Shown here one piece after another: positions 9,048 to 19,370 of a stretch of 64,000 nucleotides of DNA (positions are counted from its first letter, which is position 1; each line of letters begins with the position of its first letter). This DNA is from Arcobacter suis CECT 7833 (lineage in GTDB: Bacteria; Campylobacterota; Campylobacteria; Campylobacterales; Arcobacteraceae). Location: contig NZ_CP032100.1 of the NCBI RefSeq assembly GCF_003544815.1, positions 124,001 through 188,000 of the forward strand, in the 5' to 3' direction. The notes under the pieces are model-generated. The model made no database searches. It had not been told where the DNA came from and was given only the letters and a program-made list of their open reading frames with translations. A program made the translations under genes and the position numbers.

Positions 9048-9817
9048 GTTAACTCCTTGTCAAAAATAAAACTTTCCATTGAGATATTTGAATACAACAT
9101 CTCACTATTAAATGATTTTCCTTTTTTATTTATAGCATTTCCAAAAGCTATAAATATAGGTAAAAAATGCTCAATCGAAGGATGATTTTTATAAAAATTT
9201 ATATTTTCTTGAATATTTTTTAACTTTTCTTCTTTTGCATTTTCAATAATATCAATCATATCATCATTAAATTCTTTTGCGTAATTTCTTATGTTTGGAT
9301 TCATACTCATATCACCTAAATTATGGGTAATTCCACCACTACAAATAATCAAAGCTTCATTTTTAAATTGTTGAAGTTTTTCTCCTAATTCTATTAATTG
9401 GTTTATATTATATGAAGTAGGAATACTTATTTGTAGTACTGGAATTTCAAGATGTTCATACATTAATGCAAGAACATTCCAAACTCCATGGTCATAACTT
9501 TTTTTATTTTCATCGATTGAGATATTAATATTCTCTTTTTTTAATTTTTCGATTAAATTTAAAGTTAATTTCTCATCACTATTTATTTCATATTTTACTT
9601 TATATAATTCATCTTCAAAACCGTAAAAATCATACATAATTTTATTTGCTTCTGGACTAATGATTTTTAAATCTTTTGTTAAATAATGGGCAGAAAATAT
9701 AATTATATATTTTGGTTTTTCTAAACTATCTGCTAATTTTTTTATATTTTGTTTAGATTTTATATCACTTAAAATTATATTTGGAGCACCATGCGAAATA
9801 AATAGTGTTGGATTCAT
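9041..9817 (-). CDS. Class III extradiol ring-cleavage dioxygenase (YgiD/LigB type)
   Basis: A 258-residue cytoplasmic metalloenzyme of the 4,5-DOPA dioxygenase family, which opens catechol-type rings. Visible metal-site motifs are FISHGAPN (His9), FSAHYL (His44), YDHGVW and GGITHNLGDM, all in the family's positions. Length matches YgiD (about 260). It begins 2 bases after yceI and overlaps pirin, so the three are one operon. With a MarR-type regulator beside it, a role in removing toxic catechols or quinones is likely. The substrate cannot be read from sequence. Confidence 0.87.
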   Translation of the reverse strand: MNPTLFISHGAPNIILSDIKSKQNIKKLADSLEKPKYIIIFSAHYLTKDLKIISPEANKIMYDFYGFEDELYKVKYEINSDEKLTLNLIEKLKKENINISIDENKKSYDHGVWNVLALMYEHLEIPVLQISIPTSYNINQLIELGEKLQQFKNEALIICSGGITHNLGDMSMNPNIRNYAKEFNDDMIDIIENAKEEKLKNIQENINFYKNHPSIEHFLPIFIAFGNAINKKGKSFNSEMLYSNISMESFIFDKELTC

Positions 9818-9819
9818 GA

Positions 9820-10386
9820 TTATTGTGCTAAAACACCCTCAATATCAATCGCTAATTTAACTTCATCAGATACAGCAACTCCACCTGTTTCTAAAGCTTT
9901 ATTCCAAGTTAAACCAAAATCACTTCTTTTAATTTTTCCATTAAGTGAAAAACCAGTTCTTTGTTTTCCCCAAGGATCTTTAATTACAGAACTTGTTTCT
10001 AAATCAAGTTTGATATTTTTGGTTACGCCTTTCATAGTGAAATCACCATAAACTGCATCTTTTTCAATTTTTGTTGATTTAAAAGTAATTTTTTGAAATT
10101 TTGCAACATCAAACATATCTTCAGCTTTTAAATGTTCATCTCTTTTTTCATTTGCTGTGTTAATTGAAGCAACAATAATTTCTCCATTTATTGATATTAA
10201 TGTATTTGTTTTTTCATCAAATTCAAAAGTTCCAGCAATGTCGTTAAATTTACCAGTAACATTTGTAATCATCATATGTTTTACTGTAAAACCAGCATTT
10301 GTATGACTTGCATCAACATTATAATTACCTGCAAATAACGCAGTTGAAAGAGCAATTGATGCTAAACTTAATTTTAAAATTTTCAT
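9820..10386 (-). CDS. Periplasmic YceI family protein
   Basis: A 188-residue lipocalin-like protein with a cleavable signal peptide (MKILKLSLASIALSTALFAG, cleavage near residue 19). The YceI signature follows: YNVDASHTNAGFTVKHMM (about 21-38), then KGVTKNIKLDLE and FGLTWNKALETGGVAVSDEVKL near the C terminus. Family members bind isoprenoid quinones or other amphiphiles in the periplasm and are often induced by stress. It is the first gene of the operon with the dioxygenase and pirin. A palindromic operator lies 24 bases upstream of its ATG. Confidence 0.93.
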   Translation of the reverse strand: MKILKLSLASIALSTALFAGNYNVDASHTNAGFTVKHMMITNVTGKFNDIAGTFEFDEKTNTLISINGEIIVASINTANEKRDEHLKAEDMFDVAKFQKITFKSTKIEKDAVYGDFTMKGVTKNIKLDLETSSVIKDPWGKQRTGFSLNGKIKRSDFGLTWNKALETGGVAVSDEVKLAIDIEGVLAQ

Positions 10387-10409
10387 AGTATTCCTTTTAT
10401 TATTTTATT

Positions 10410-10423
10410 TTACTAATTAGTAA
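10410..10423. promoter_or_regulatory. Probable MarR operator in the yceI promoter
   Basis: The perfect 14-bp palindrome TTACTAATTAGTAA lies 24 bases upstream of yceI, immediately downstream of and touching a TAATAT -10-like box (10423-10428, minus strand). The same 14 bases occur in the marR promoter at 10917-10930. Identical dyads at the two ends of marR point to one regulator controlling both units. Confidence 0.8.
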
Positions 10424-10439
10424 TATTAAAGCAAAAAAA

Positions 10440-10892
10440 TTAATTTGCTTTGTAAACTTTATTCAATAAATCATATAAAGTATTTAATTCTTCATCACTT
10501 AAAACTTCCAACATATGAGTCAGATTTTTTGCATGATTTGGAAAAACCTCTTCAATAACATTTTTTCCTTTTTGAGTAATAGATAATATGAATGCTCTAC
10601 TATCATTTGGGTCTTTTATTGAAGTTATCCATTCATCTCTTTTTAGATTTTTAACAACAACAGTTATATTTCCAGGTGTACTCATAGTTAATTTTGTAAT
10701 TGAACCAATATTTAAATCACCTCTGTGATATAAAACTTCTAATACTTTAAATTGATTAAATGTAAGATTATGTTTTGATAAATAATTAACAGTCAAATTT
10801 GTAATTTTTAAACTGGCTTTTTCTAATCTAACAACAGTTTTCATAGCTTTGTCAGTTCTAGTTCCATAAGATTTTAACGATTTTTTATTCAT
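10440..10892 (-). CDS. MarR family transcriptional regulator
   Basis: A 150-residue winged-helix repressor. The DNA-binding core is visible as LTFNQFKVLEVLYHRGDLNIGSITKLTMSTPGNITVVVKNL (about residues 43-83), followed by the wing DPNDSRAFILSITQKG. MarR proteins dimerise and release DNA on binding phenolics or on thiol oxidation; cysteine is absent here, so ligand binding is more likely. The ATG at 10892 was preferred to one two codons upstream, because AAGGAG is 7 bases from it and only 1 from the other. It probably represses itself and yceI-dioxygenase-pirin. Confidence 0.93.
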   Translation of the reverse strand: MNKKSLKSYGTRTDKAMKTVVRLEKASLKITNLTVNYLSKHNLTFNQFKVLEVLYHRGDLNIGSITKLTMSTPGNITVVVKNLKRDEWITSIKDPNDSRAFILSITQKGKNVIEEVFPNHAKNLTHMLEVLSDEELNTLYDLLNKVYKAN

Positions 10893-10910
10893 AAACATAC
10901 TCCTTTTGAA

Positions 10911-10939
10911 ATTATATTACTAATTAGTAATAAAGTCAA
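10911..10939 (-). promoter_or_regulatory. marR promoter with operator filling the spacer
   Basis: On the minus strand a -35 TTGACT (10934-10939) and a -10 TATAAT (10911-10916) are separated by exactly 17 bases. The spacer plus one flanking base is an 18-bp perfect palindrome (10915-10932) around TTACTAATTAGTAA. Binding there would block RNA polymerase, which is the classical autorepression layout. Confidence 0.85.
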
Positions 10940-11043
10940 GGGGAAAATGAAATTTATGAAATTTTTACTTAACCTTTTCATAATGAATTTTTGGATAAAA
11001 TATTTCGTTTTGCTATAAAAGAATGAAAAATAAGGATACTAAA

Positions 11044-12150
11044 ATGCTATTGACGCCAGGTCCAACTCCAGTACCAGAATTTGTAAGAAAGGCGATGGCC
11101 GATATTACGATTCATCATAGAACTGAAGAGTTTGAAGCGATTTTTAAAAATACTAGAGAATTATTAATTGAAATTTATGATATGCCTGAAGTTGTAATGT
11201 TAGCTTCAAGTGGTACAGGTGCTATGGAAGCTTGTGTTACAAATTTAACACACAAAAAAGCACTTACAATTAATTCAGGAAAATTTGGTGAAAGATTCGG
11301 AAAAATTTGTGCTGCATTTGGTATAGATTATACAGAAATCAAAAATGAGTGGAATACACCAGTTAGCGTTGAAGCAGTTGTTGAAGCTATTAAAGCTGAT
11401 TCTTCAATTGATGCTGTGTTTATTCAAATTTGCGAAAGTGCAGGTGGATTAAGACATCCAGTTGAACAAATTGCTGCAGAAATTAAAAAAATCAATAAAG
11501 ATATTACAATCGTTGCAGATGGAATTACAGCAATTGGTGTTGAAAAAATTGATACAACAAATCTTGATGCAGTAGTAACGGGAAGCCAAAAAGCTTTAAT
11601 GTTACCACCTGGTCTTGCAATGATTGGATTTTCAAATGCAGCGGTTGCTAAAATTGAGTCAAAACCAAGAGGTTACTATTTTAATTTAGCAATTGAAATT
11701 AAAACACAAAGAAAAAATACAACAGCATGGACGGCTGCAACTACACTTATTATTGGTTTAGGTGCAATTTTAGAAAAACTAAAAGCTGATGGATTTGATA
11801 ATTTATATAAACAAACAGCATTAAGAGCAAATGCTACGAGAGAAGCTTTAAAAGCAATTAGATTTGATATTTATCCAAAAACTCCTGCAAATGCAATGAC
11901 AACTGTTTATACAGAACAATCAAGTGCTATTAGAAAAATATTAGAAAATAAATACAATGTAAATATTGCAGGTGGACAAGATCATTTAGCTGGTAAGATT
12001 TTTAGAATTAATCATATGGGATTAGTTGAAGATTATGAAGCATCTTGGGCTGTAAATGCTGTTGAATTAGCACTTGATGATTTAGGTATTAGAACATTTG
12101 ATGGAACTGCAAACAAAGTTTTTGCATCAAATATGTTTAAAGGAAATTAA
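11044..12150 (+). CDS. Class V aminotransferase (alanine-glyoxylate / serine-pyruvate type)
   Basis: A 368-residue pyridoxal-phosphate enzyme. It opens with LLTPGPTPVPEFVRKAM and IHHRTEEFEAIF, the signature of the alanine-glyoxylate aminotransferase and soluble-hydrogenase-subunit group. VADGITAIGVE and the Schiff-base lysine in TGSQKALMLPPGL follow, and the C terminus has FRINHMG. The start was moved 7 codons in from an upstream ATG (11023), because AAGGAT lies 6 bases before the ATG at 11044. The exact amino donor is not determinable. It heads a plus-strand group with the hisZ-like gene 5 bases downstream; a TAAAAT -10 lies near 10996. Confidence 0.88.
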   Translation: MLLTPGPTPVPEFVRKAMADITIHHRTEEFEAIFKNTRELLIEIYDMPEVVMLASSGTGAMEACVTNLTHKKALTINSGKFGERFGKICAAFGIDYTEIKNEWNTPVSVEAVVEAIKADSSIDAVFIQICESAGGLRHPVEQIAAEIKKINKDITIVADGITAIGVEKIDTTNLDAVVTGSQKALMLPPGLAMIGFSNAAVAKIESKPRGYYFNLAIEIKTQRKNTTAWTAATTLIIGLGAILEKLKADGFDNLYKQTALRANATREALKAIRFDIYPKTPANAMTTVYTEQSSAIRKILENKYNVNIAGGQDHLAGKIFRINHMGLVEDYEASWAVNAVELALDDLGIRTFDGTANKVFASNMFKGN

Positions 12151-12155
12151 GAATA

Positions 12156-14254
<2,099 letters not shown>

Positions 14255-14260
14255 AAACGC

Positions 14261-14812
14261 ATGAGAATGAAATTACATCATACACCGTATGTCTCAAGAA
14301 GAATTACAAGAGATTTAATTAGTTGTGACTTTGTTGAGGTTAGAAAAGAGAAACATAGTATCGAAGCAGAAGTTGAAAGAATATTAGATGCTGATTTAGA
14401 AAAAGAGTTTGCTTTAGATGAAAAAGTTCAAGAAATTTTGGAAGAGCAAGAAGAAGAAATCGAGTATTTAAATGCAGATAGAAGACAACTTTTTTGGATG
14501 ACTAAAAAAAGATTAGCAAATGATTTTGGAGTTATTTTAAATAACGAAGATAGATTTTCAGACATTGCTCACAAAATATTAGATTATTTATGGGAAGAAG
14601 ATTTTATACATTATACATGTTCTGATAATCAAATTAAAAATGTAATATTTGCTTCTTTAGATGATTTTATCAAAGGTTTTGAAAAAGCTGATAGTGAAGT
14701 TATGGCAAAATTAAAAAATTATAAAAGAAAATTAATACCAGGAACTGATGATTATGATCTTGTATATCACAGATTATATGAAGAGGAATTAACAAAAAGA
14801 GGATTGATATAA
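14261..14812 (+). CDS. DUF507 family protein
   Basis: A 183-residue acidic, helical cytoplasmic protein of the DUF507 family, found mostly in Campylobacterota, Aquificota and thermodesulfobacteria. Features are an N-terminal MKLHHTPYVSRRITRDLI segment, a long charged region rich in E (about 30-72) likely to form coiled coil, and a C-terminal block with KLIPGTDDYDLVYHRLYEEEL. No biochemical function is established. It lies 6 bases after purA and touches carA (stop directly followed by the carA ATG), a gene order known from other Campylobacterota. Confidence 0.9.
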   Translation: MRMKLHHTPYVSRRITRDLISCDFVEVRKEKHSIEAEVERILDADLEKEFALDEKVQEILEEQEEEIEYLNADRRQLFWMTKKRLANDFGVILNNEDRFSDIAHKILDYLWEEDFIHYTCSDNQIKNVIFASLDDFIKGFEKADSEVMAKLKNYKRKLIPGTDDYDLVYHRLYEEELTKRGLI

Positions 14813-15931
14813 ATGCAAAAAGTATGGATATATTTAGAGAATGGGACTTTTTTAGAAGCGAAATCTTTTGGTGCAACAGGAACATCTGTTGGAGAAATAG
14901 TTTTTAATACATCATTAACTGGATACCAAGAAATTATTTCAGATCCTTCTTATGCTGGACAATTTATTACTTTTACAATGCCAGAAATTGGAAATGTTGG
15001 AGTTAATGACAATGATATGGAAAGTAGAATTTGTCATTGTAAAGGTGTATTAGTTAGAAATTATCATGCTGAATATTCAAATTATAGAGCACAAAATGAT
15101 TTAGATTCTTTATTAAAAGAACATGGTGTTTTAGGAATTTGTGAAATAGATACTAGATATTTAACAAAGATGATTAGAGATGAAGGTGCTATGATGATGA
15201 TAGCATCAACTGAAATTTCTTGTAAAGATGAATTAGCAAAACAATTAGCGGCAAGTCCTAGAATTGAAGATATAAACTATATTGAAATCGTATCAACAAA
15301 AGAATCTTATGTTCATAAATCAGGAGCTTGGAATCACTCTATCAAAGCGTATGATAAAGCAGTTATGAGTGATAAAAAAGTTGTTGTTATTGACTTTGGA
15401 GTTAAAAGAAATATCTTAAATGAGCTTGTTAACTCAGGTCTTGAAGTAGAAGTAGTTCCTTCAACTTTTAAAGCAGATGATTTAATAGCAAGATTCGAAG
15501 CAAAAGAAATTGGTGGAATTTTCCTATCGAATGGTCCAGGTGATCCTCTTACTTTAATAGCTGAAAAAGAGCAAGTTCAAAAATTAGTAAAAACAGATAT
15601 TCCAATTTTTGCTATTTGTTTAGGTCATCAAATGCTTTCTATTGCTCATGGATATGATACTTATAAACTGAAATTTGGACAACATGGTGGTAACCATCCT
15701 GTTGCAAATAACGGTGTTGTAGAAATTACAGCTCAGAATCATAACTATAATGTTCCTGATAATATTGTAGAGATTGCAGATGTAACACATGTAAATTTAT
15801 TTGATAATACAATTGAAGGTGTTAAATATAAAAATAAAGAGATATTCTCAGTTCAACATCACCCAGAAGCAAGTCCAGGACCACATGAGTCTAAATATAT
15901 CTTCAAACAGTTTGCAGATATTGTAAAATAG
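14813..15931 (+). CDS. carA: Carbamoyl-phosphate synthase small (glutaminase) subunit
   Basis: Releases ammonia from glutamine for CarB to make carbamoyl phosphate, feeding arginine and pyrimidine synthesis. The 372-residue protein has the N-terminal structural domain (ETIVFNTSLTGYQE-like block at about 29-42, SYAGQFITFTMPEIGNVGVN) and a C-terminal class I glutamine amidotransferase domain. There the nucleophile lies in FAICLGHQML (Cys about 269), and QHHPEASPGPHES carries the catalytic histidine and glutamate. Last gene of the operon, followed by a strong terminator. carB is not in this window. Confidence 0.97.
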   Translation: MQKVWIYLENGTFLEAKSFGATGTSVGEIVFNTSLTGYQEIISDPSYAGQFITFTMPEIGNVGVNDNDMESRICHCKGVLVRNYHAEYSNYRAQNDLDSLLKEHGVLGICEIDTRYLTKMIRDEGAMMMIASTEISCKDELAKQLAASPRIEDINYIEIVSTKESYVHKSGAWNHSIKAYDKAVMSDKKVVVIDFGVKRNILNELVNSGLEVEVVPSTFKADDLIARFEAKEIGGIFLSNGPGDPLTLIAEKEQVQKLVKTDIPIFAICLGHQMLSIAHGYDTYKLKFGQHGGNHPVANNGVVEITAQNHNYNVPDNIVEIADVTHVNLFDNTIEGVKYKNKEIFSVQHHPEASPGPHESKYIFKQFADIVK

Positions 15932-15940
15932 TTTAAATAA

Positions 15941-15973
15941 AAAAAGGGGAAGTTTAAAACTTCCCCTTTTTTT
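15941..15973. terminator. Bidirectional terminator between carA and pgpA
   Basis: A perfect 15-bp stem (15941-15955 with 15957-15971, core GGGGAAGTTT) is flanked by A and T runs. Placed between convergent genes, it can stop transcription from both sides. Confidence 0.92.
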
Positions 15974-15987
15974 ATTAAGTAAAAATC

Positions 15988-16464
15988 TTATAATAAAAAC
16001 ATTTGAATTAGCTGATAAGTCCCAGCAGTAGCAATTCCAGCAGCAATTCCTGCAAGAACATCATCTCCCATAACTCCTAATCCGCCTTTTACGTCTCTGT
16101 CGATTTTTCCAATAAATGAGGGTTTCCAAATATCAAATAATCTAAAGAAAATAAATGCAATTGGAGCCATAAATAAGACATTTGAACTATTAATTCCACA
16201 AATAGCAAGTGTAATCCACATACCTGCTAGTTCATCAATAACTATCTCTTTTCCATCGTGCATACCGACTTCTTTTTCATAAATATCAATTTGTTTTATA
16301 GCAATTACTGTGATTAATAAAGCTAATAAAAATAGTGTTGATACATGTAAAAATTCAAGTAAAAATAAACCAATAATTAAAGATACAAAAGAACCTACAG
16401 TTCCAGGGGCTTTTGGACTTAGACCACTAAAACCAACTGTTAAAAAAAATTTTCTTAAATTCAA
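15988..16464 (-). CDS. pgpA: Phosphatidylglycerophosphatase A
   Basis: An inner-membrane phosphatase that removes phosphate from phosphatidylglycerophosphate to give phosphatidylglycerol. The 158-residue protein has the signature GFSGLSPKAPGTVGSF (about 12-27), the acidic pairs EIVIDELAGMW (about 76-86) and a C-terminal GVMGDDVLAGIAAG, with about four membrane segments. The start is TTG with AAGGA six bases upstream; no ATG fits. It follows the HP1021-like regulator by 9 bases, so ispDF, regulator and pgpA form one transcript, an order shared with Campylobacter. Confidence 0.94.
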   Translation of the reverse strand: MNLRKFFLTVGFSGLSPKAPGTVGSFVSLIIGLFLLEFLHVSTLFLLALLITVIAIKQIDIYEKEVGMHDGKEIVIDELAGMWITLAICGINSSNVLFMAPIAFIFFRLFDIWKPSFIGKIDRDVKGGLGVMGDDVLAGIAAGIATAGTYQLIQMFLL

Positions 16465-16473
16465 AATAAATCC

Positions 16474-17364
16474 TTATTTTTTCTTTTCTATATCTAGTTT
16501 TTTTCTTTTTTCCCAAAGAGATTTTCTTGAAATTCCTAGTTTTTTTGATAGTTCTGTATCTGGATATTTGTTTTGATAAGAAACAACCATCATTTTTACA
16601 TAATCATTTATTGTCATAATATTTGAATTACCAATTAGTTGATTGTCATTGTTAAATTCGATTTTTCTATATGGAAAATCAATCTCAGTTTCTAATGTAG
16701 AAACTACACAATTTTTATCTTCGATAAATTTTATAACATTTTCTTTCACATTTTTCTTCAAAGTATGGAAATCTGTTAGATAAATAATTGATTTCCCCTG
16801 TATTGCATTTATCTGTTTTTGCCATGATGTAGAAGTTAAAGAGATAAAATTAATTGGTAAATCCATTTTTCTTGAAAGTTCAAAAACTAATTTATCTGCA
16901 CATTTTTGTGAATTTGATTCTATTAATGTTGGAAAAGATGGTGGTAATAAAGTATCGGTTGTATCAACTTCTGCCATAGTAAATTCAAAATATTCTCTTA
17001 GAGTTTGTAACTCTCTTTTTAAAGTTCTACAATCTTTATAATGGTAGATTTTTCTAATTAATTCATCCATAATAAAGGGTTTCATAATATAATCTTTTGC
17101 ACCATCTTTAATAGGATTTGTAACAGTTTCATCTGAAATATAAGAGACTAAAAGAAGAATAATTGAATTTTCTGAATATTTTTTTATGATATTTTTACAT
17201 AAAGCTGATGGTAAAGATGTTGATAAAAGAATCGTGTCATAATCTTTTGTAAGATTATCGATATTTGGTGACTCAATATAATCACAACTATGCCCATCAT
17301 CAAGCAATCTTGATACAACTTTCTGAGCTAAATAAATCTCATTCTCAATAATTAATATATTCAT
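16474..17364 (-). CDS. HP1021-type orphan atypical response regulator
   Basis: A 296-residue regulator with a degenerate receiver domain (about 1-115) and a C-terminal DNA-binding helix-turn-helix (LSKKLGISRKSLWEKRKKL at about 273-291). In the receiver the phospho-acceptor aspartate is replaced by Ser48 in TILLSTSLPS, while the acidic patch is IIENE. These traits and the neighbours (ispDF before, pgpA after) match HP1021 of Helicobacter pylori, an orphan regulator of chromosome replication initiation and redox response. The ATG at 17364 overlaps the ispDF stop as ATGA and has GGAAAAG upstream. A TTG four codons earlier is the alternative. Confidence 0.85.
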   Translation of the reverse strand: MNILIIENEIYLAQKVVSRLLDDGHSCDYIESPNIDNLTKDYDTILLSTSLPSALCKNIIKKYSENSIILLLVSYISDETVTNPIKDGAKDYIMKPFIMDELIRKIYHYKDCRTLKRELQTLREYFEFTMAEVDTTDTLLPPSFPTLIESNSQKCADKLVFELSRKMDLPINFISLTSTSWQKQINAIQGKSIIYLTDFHTLKKNVKENVIKFIEDKNCVVSTLETEIDFPYRKIEFNNDNQLIGNSNIMTINDYVKMMVVSYQNKYPDTELSKKLGISRKSLWEKRKKLDIEKKK

Positions 17365-18488
17365 TTTCTTTTCCAATCATAATATTTCAATGTAGCTATA
17401 CTTTGAACAGCCACACCTTCTTCTCGACCTATAAATCCCATTTTCTCAGCAGTTGTCGCTTTTACATTTATAAACTGTTTTTCAATATTCAATAACTCAG
17501 CTAAAGAACTTTTTATTTCACATTTAAATGGGTTGATTTTTGGTTTTTGAGCGATTATTGTTGTATCAATATTTACAATTTCATATCCAACATTGTAAAT
17601 AAATCTAACAATATGTTCTAATAATAGTTTTGAATCAATTCCTTTATACTTCTCATCAGTATCAGGAAAAAATTCTCCAATATCTCCAGCTCCACAAGCT
17701 CCTAAAAGTGCATCAATAATAGAGTGTATTAAAACATCTCCATCACTGTGAGCTTTAAACCCAAACTCATATGGAAGTTTTACTCCACCCAAAAACATCT
17801 CTTTATTATCTTCAAAGGCATGAATATCAAAACCAGTTCCTGTAAAAAAGTTTTTTGAAGCTTCTTTTAAACAAGGAAGTTCGTCTAATTCATTTCCAAG
17901 AGTTAGTTTTTTACTTTCATTACTTCCTTGAATATATTTGATTGTTCCATTTATTGCTTTTATAGCTGAACTTTCATCTGTAAATTCAATTTGAGTATCT
18001 AAGGCTTTTTTTAGAGTTTTTGTTAGGGAAAGTTGGGGAGTTTGGATTAGTTTTACTTCGTCTCTGTTTATTGTATTTGTTGCATAAATCACTGTATCAG
18101 TTACATTTAAAACAGGAACAATACAATCTACATTTTCTTTTTCATCTAAAAGATTTTTAATTACATTTTGGGGAATACAAGCTCTGGCTACATCACTTAT
18201 CATTACATATTTTGTTGTTACAAATTCTAAGCAGTTTAAAATAGATTTTTGTCTAGTCTCTCCACCTTTTACAAAGGTAAAATCATCGGTGAAGTTTTTC
18301 ATATAATTTAATTCATCTTCATGGGAAGCCACGATAATTTTATCAAATTGTGAAAAAGAAGCTAACCTTTTTGTAACATTTAGCCATAAAGGTTCATTTT
18401 CTATTCTAATCCATTGCTTTTTAGTTTTATGTTCAAAACGTGTGGAATTCCCAGCACATAAAACTATGAGTGTAACATCTAACAACAA
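17361..18488 (-). CDS. ispDF: Bifunctional MEP cytidylyltransferase / MECDP synthase
   Basis: Carries two non-consecutive steps of the MEP isoprenoid pathway in one 375-residue chain. The IspD half (about 1-215) has the nucleotide-binding LIVLCAGNSTRFEHKTKKQW-type loop, MISDVARACI and IQTPQLS. The IspF half (about 218-375) has GFDIHAFEDNKEMFLGGVKL, the metal-site AHSDGDVLIHSIIDALLGA and NVKATTAEKMGFIGREEG. Fusion is usual in Campylobacterota; IspE is not here. The start is TTG at 18488 or 18485, both served by AAGGGG. First gene of the operon with the HP1021-like regulator and pgpA. Confidence 0.96.
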   Translation of the reverse strand: MLLDVTLIVLCAGNSTRFEHKTKKQWIRIENEPLWLNVTKRLASFSQFDKIIVASHEDELNYMKNFTDDFTFVKGGETRQKSILNCLEFVTTKYVMISDVARACIPQNVIKNLLDEKENVDCIVPVLNVTDTVIYATNTINRDEVKLIQTPQLSLTKTLKKALDTQIEFTDESSAIKAINGTIKYIQGSNESKKLTLGNELDELPCLKEASKNFFTGTGFDIHAFEDNKEMFLGGVKLPYEFGFKAHSDGDVLIHSIIDALLGACGAGDIGEFFPDTDEKYKGIDSKLLLEHIVRFIYNVGYEIVNIDTTIIAQKPKINPFKCEIKSSLAELLNIEKQFINVKATTAEKMGFIGREEGVAVQSIATLKYYDWKRK

Positions 18489-18514
18489 AACCCCTTTGTG
18501 TAAAAAAGTTACAG

Positions 18515-18544
18515 ATTATAGTATATACTTACTTATGCATAAGT
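18515..18544 (-). promoter_or_regulatory. ispDF promoter with palindrome
   Basis: On the minus strand a TATAAT -10 box (18515-18520) lies 26 bases before the ispDF start codon. A perfect 14-bp palindrome ACTTATGCATAAGT (18531-18544) begins 10 bases upstream of the box, where a -35 would be. The dyad overlaps the last base of the HDOD gene stop. A regulator-binding role is inferred from position only. Confidence 0.5.
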
Positions 18545-19365
18545 TAAGAATTTTGATTAATTACTTCTTTTATAACATCAATCGAATTTAAAAAGTGTTC
18601 AACATCAAAATCATACAAAACAACTTTTTCTAATGCTTTTTCAATATTTTGATCACTTAATGGATAACGAATATCACACAATATTTTAACAATCTCTAAA
18701 ATTTGAGCTTTAATTTTAAATTCATTAGGGCAAGATTCTGTATTTTCAGTAAATGCAATAGGTATAATTATATTAGGACTTAAATTCCATTGTTTAAAAA
18801 TATTTGCAGTTATTCTTGCACAACTATATCCTGTAAATTTTTTTTCACAAAAAGTAGTGTCTTTTGTTTCTTCTAATTCCATTAAAAATTCTTCAGATTT
18901 TCTATTTTTTTGAATTACTTCTGAGATGATGAATTTTCCAACTTCTTGCAAAAATGCTGGTAAAAGTAGTTCATTTTTTAAATCAAAATTTATATTTGAA
19001 ACCCAAGTATTTATAATATTACTGGCTAATGCACTAGAAAAAAGGAAATCTTCATTTTTTACAGCATAAGCTAATAAATTGCTATTTATAGTATCCTGAA
19101 TAGCTGAGCCAATGGCAACAGAAATTGTAAAATTTATTCCAAGTAAATTTATTGCTCTATTTAGTGTTTCAACTCTACTTTTAAATCCAAACATATTTGA
19201 ATTTGCAATCTTTAAAATGGTTACTATCATTAAAGGATCTTTTTCAATAATAGAAATTAATGTTTGTATATCAGCATTTCCAATACTTTTATATTTTCCC
19301 AGTTCAATCACACTTGAAGGAAGAGCAGGTAAAGAGTTTATCTCTTCTAATAAATCTTTTTTCAT
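18544..19365 (-). CDS. HDOD domain protein
   Basis: A 273-residue cytoplasmic protein consisting almost wholly of an HDOD domain, an HD-like fold that lacks the catalytic residues and acts in signalling. Visible signature: INSLPALPSSVIELGKY (about 7-23), IEKDPLMIVTILKIANSNMFGF (about 39-60) and ETLNRAINLLGINFTISVAIG (about 64-84). Campylobacterota HDOD proteins modulate motility or stress signalling; a specific role cannot be given. Its start lies 5 bases after the stop of the unknown 660-residue gene, so both are likely co-transcribed. Confidence 0.85.
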   Translation of the reverse strand: MKKDLLEEINSLPALPSSVIELGKYKSIGNADIQTLISIIEKDPLMIVTILKIANSNMFGFKSRVETLNRAINLLGINFTISVAIGSAIQDTINSNLLAYAVKNEDFLFSSALASNIINTWVSNINFDLKNELLLPAFLQEVGKFIISEVIQKNRKSEEFLMELEETKDTTFCEKKFTGYSCARITANIFKQWNLSPNIIIPIAFTENTESCPNEFKIKAQILEIVKILCDIRYPLSDQNIEKALEKVVLYDFDVEHFLNSIDVIKEVINQNS

Positions 19366-19370
19366 AATTA

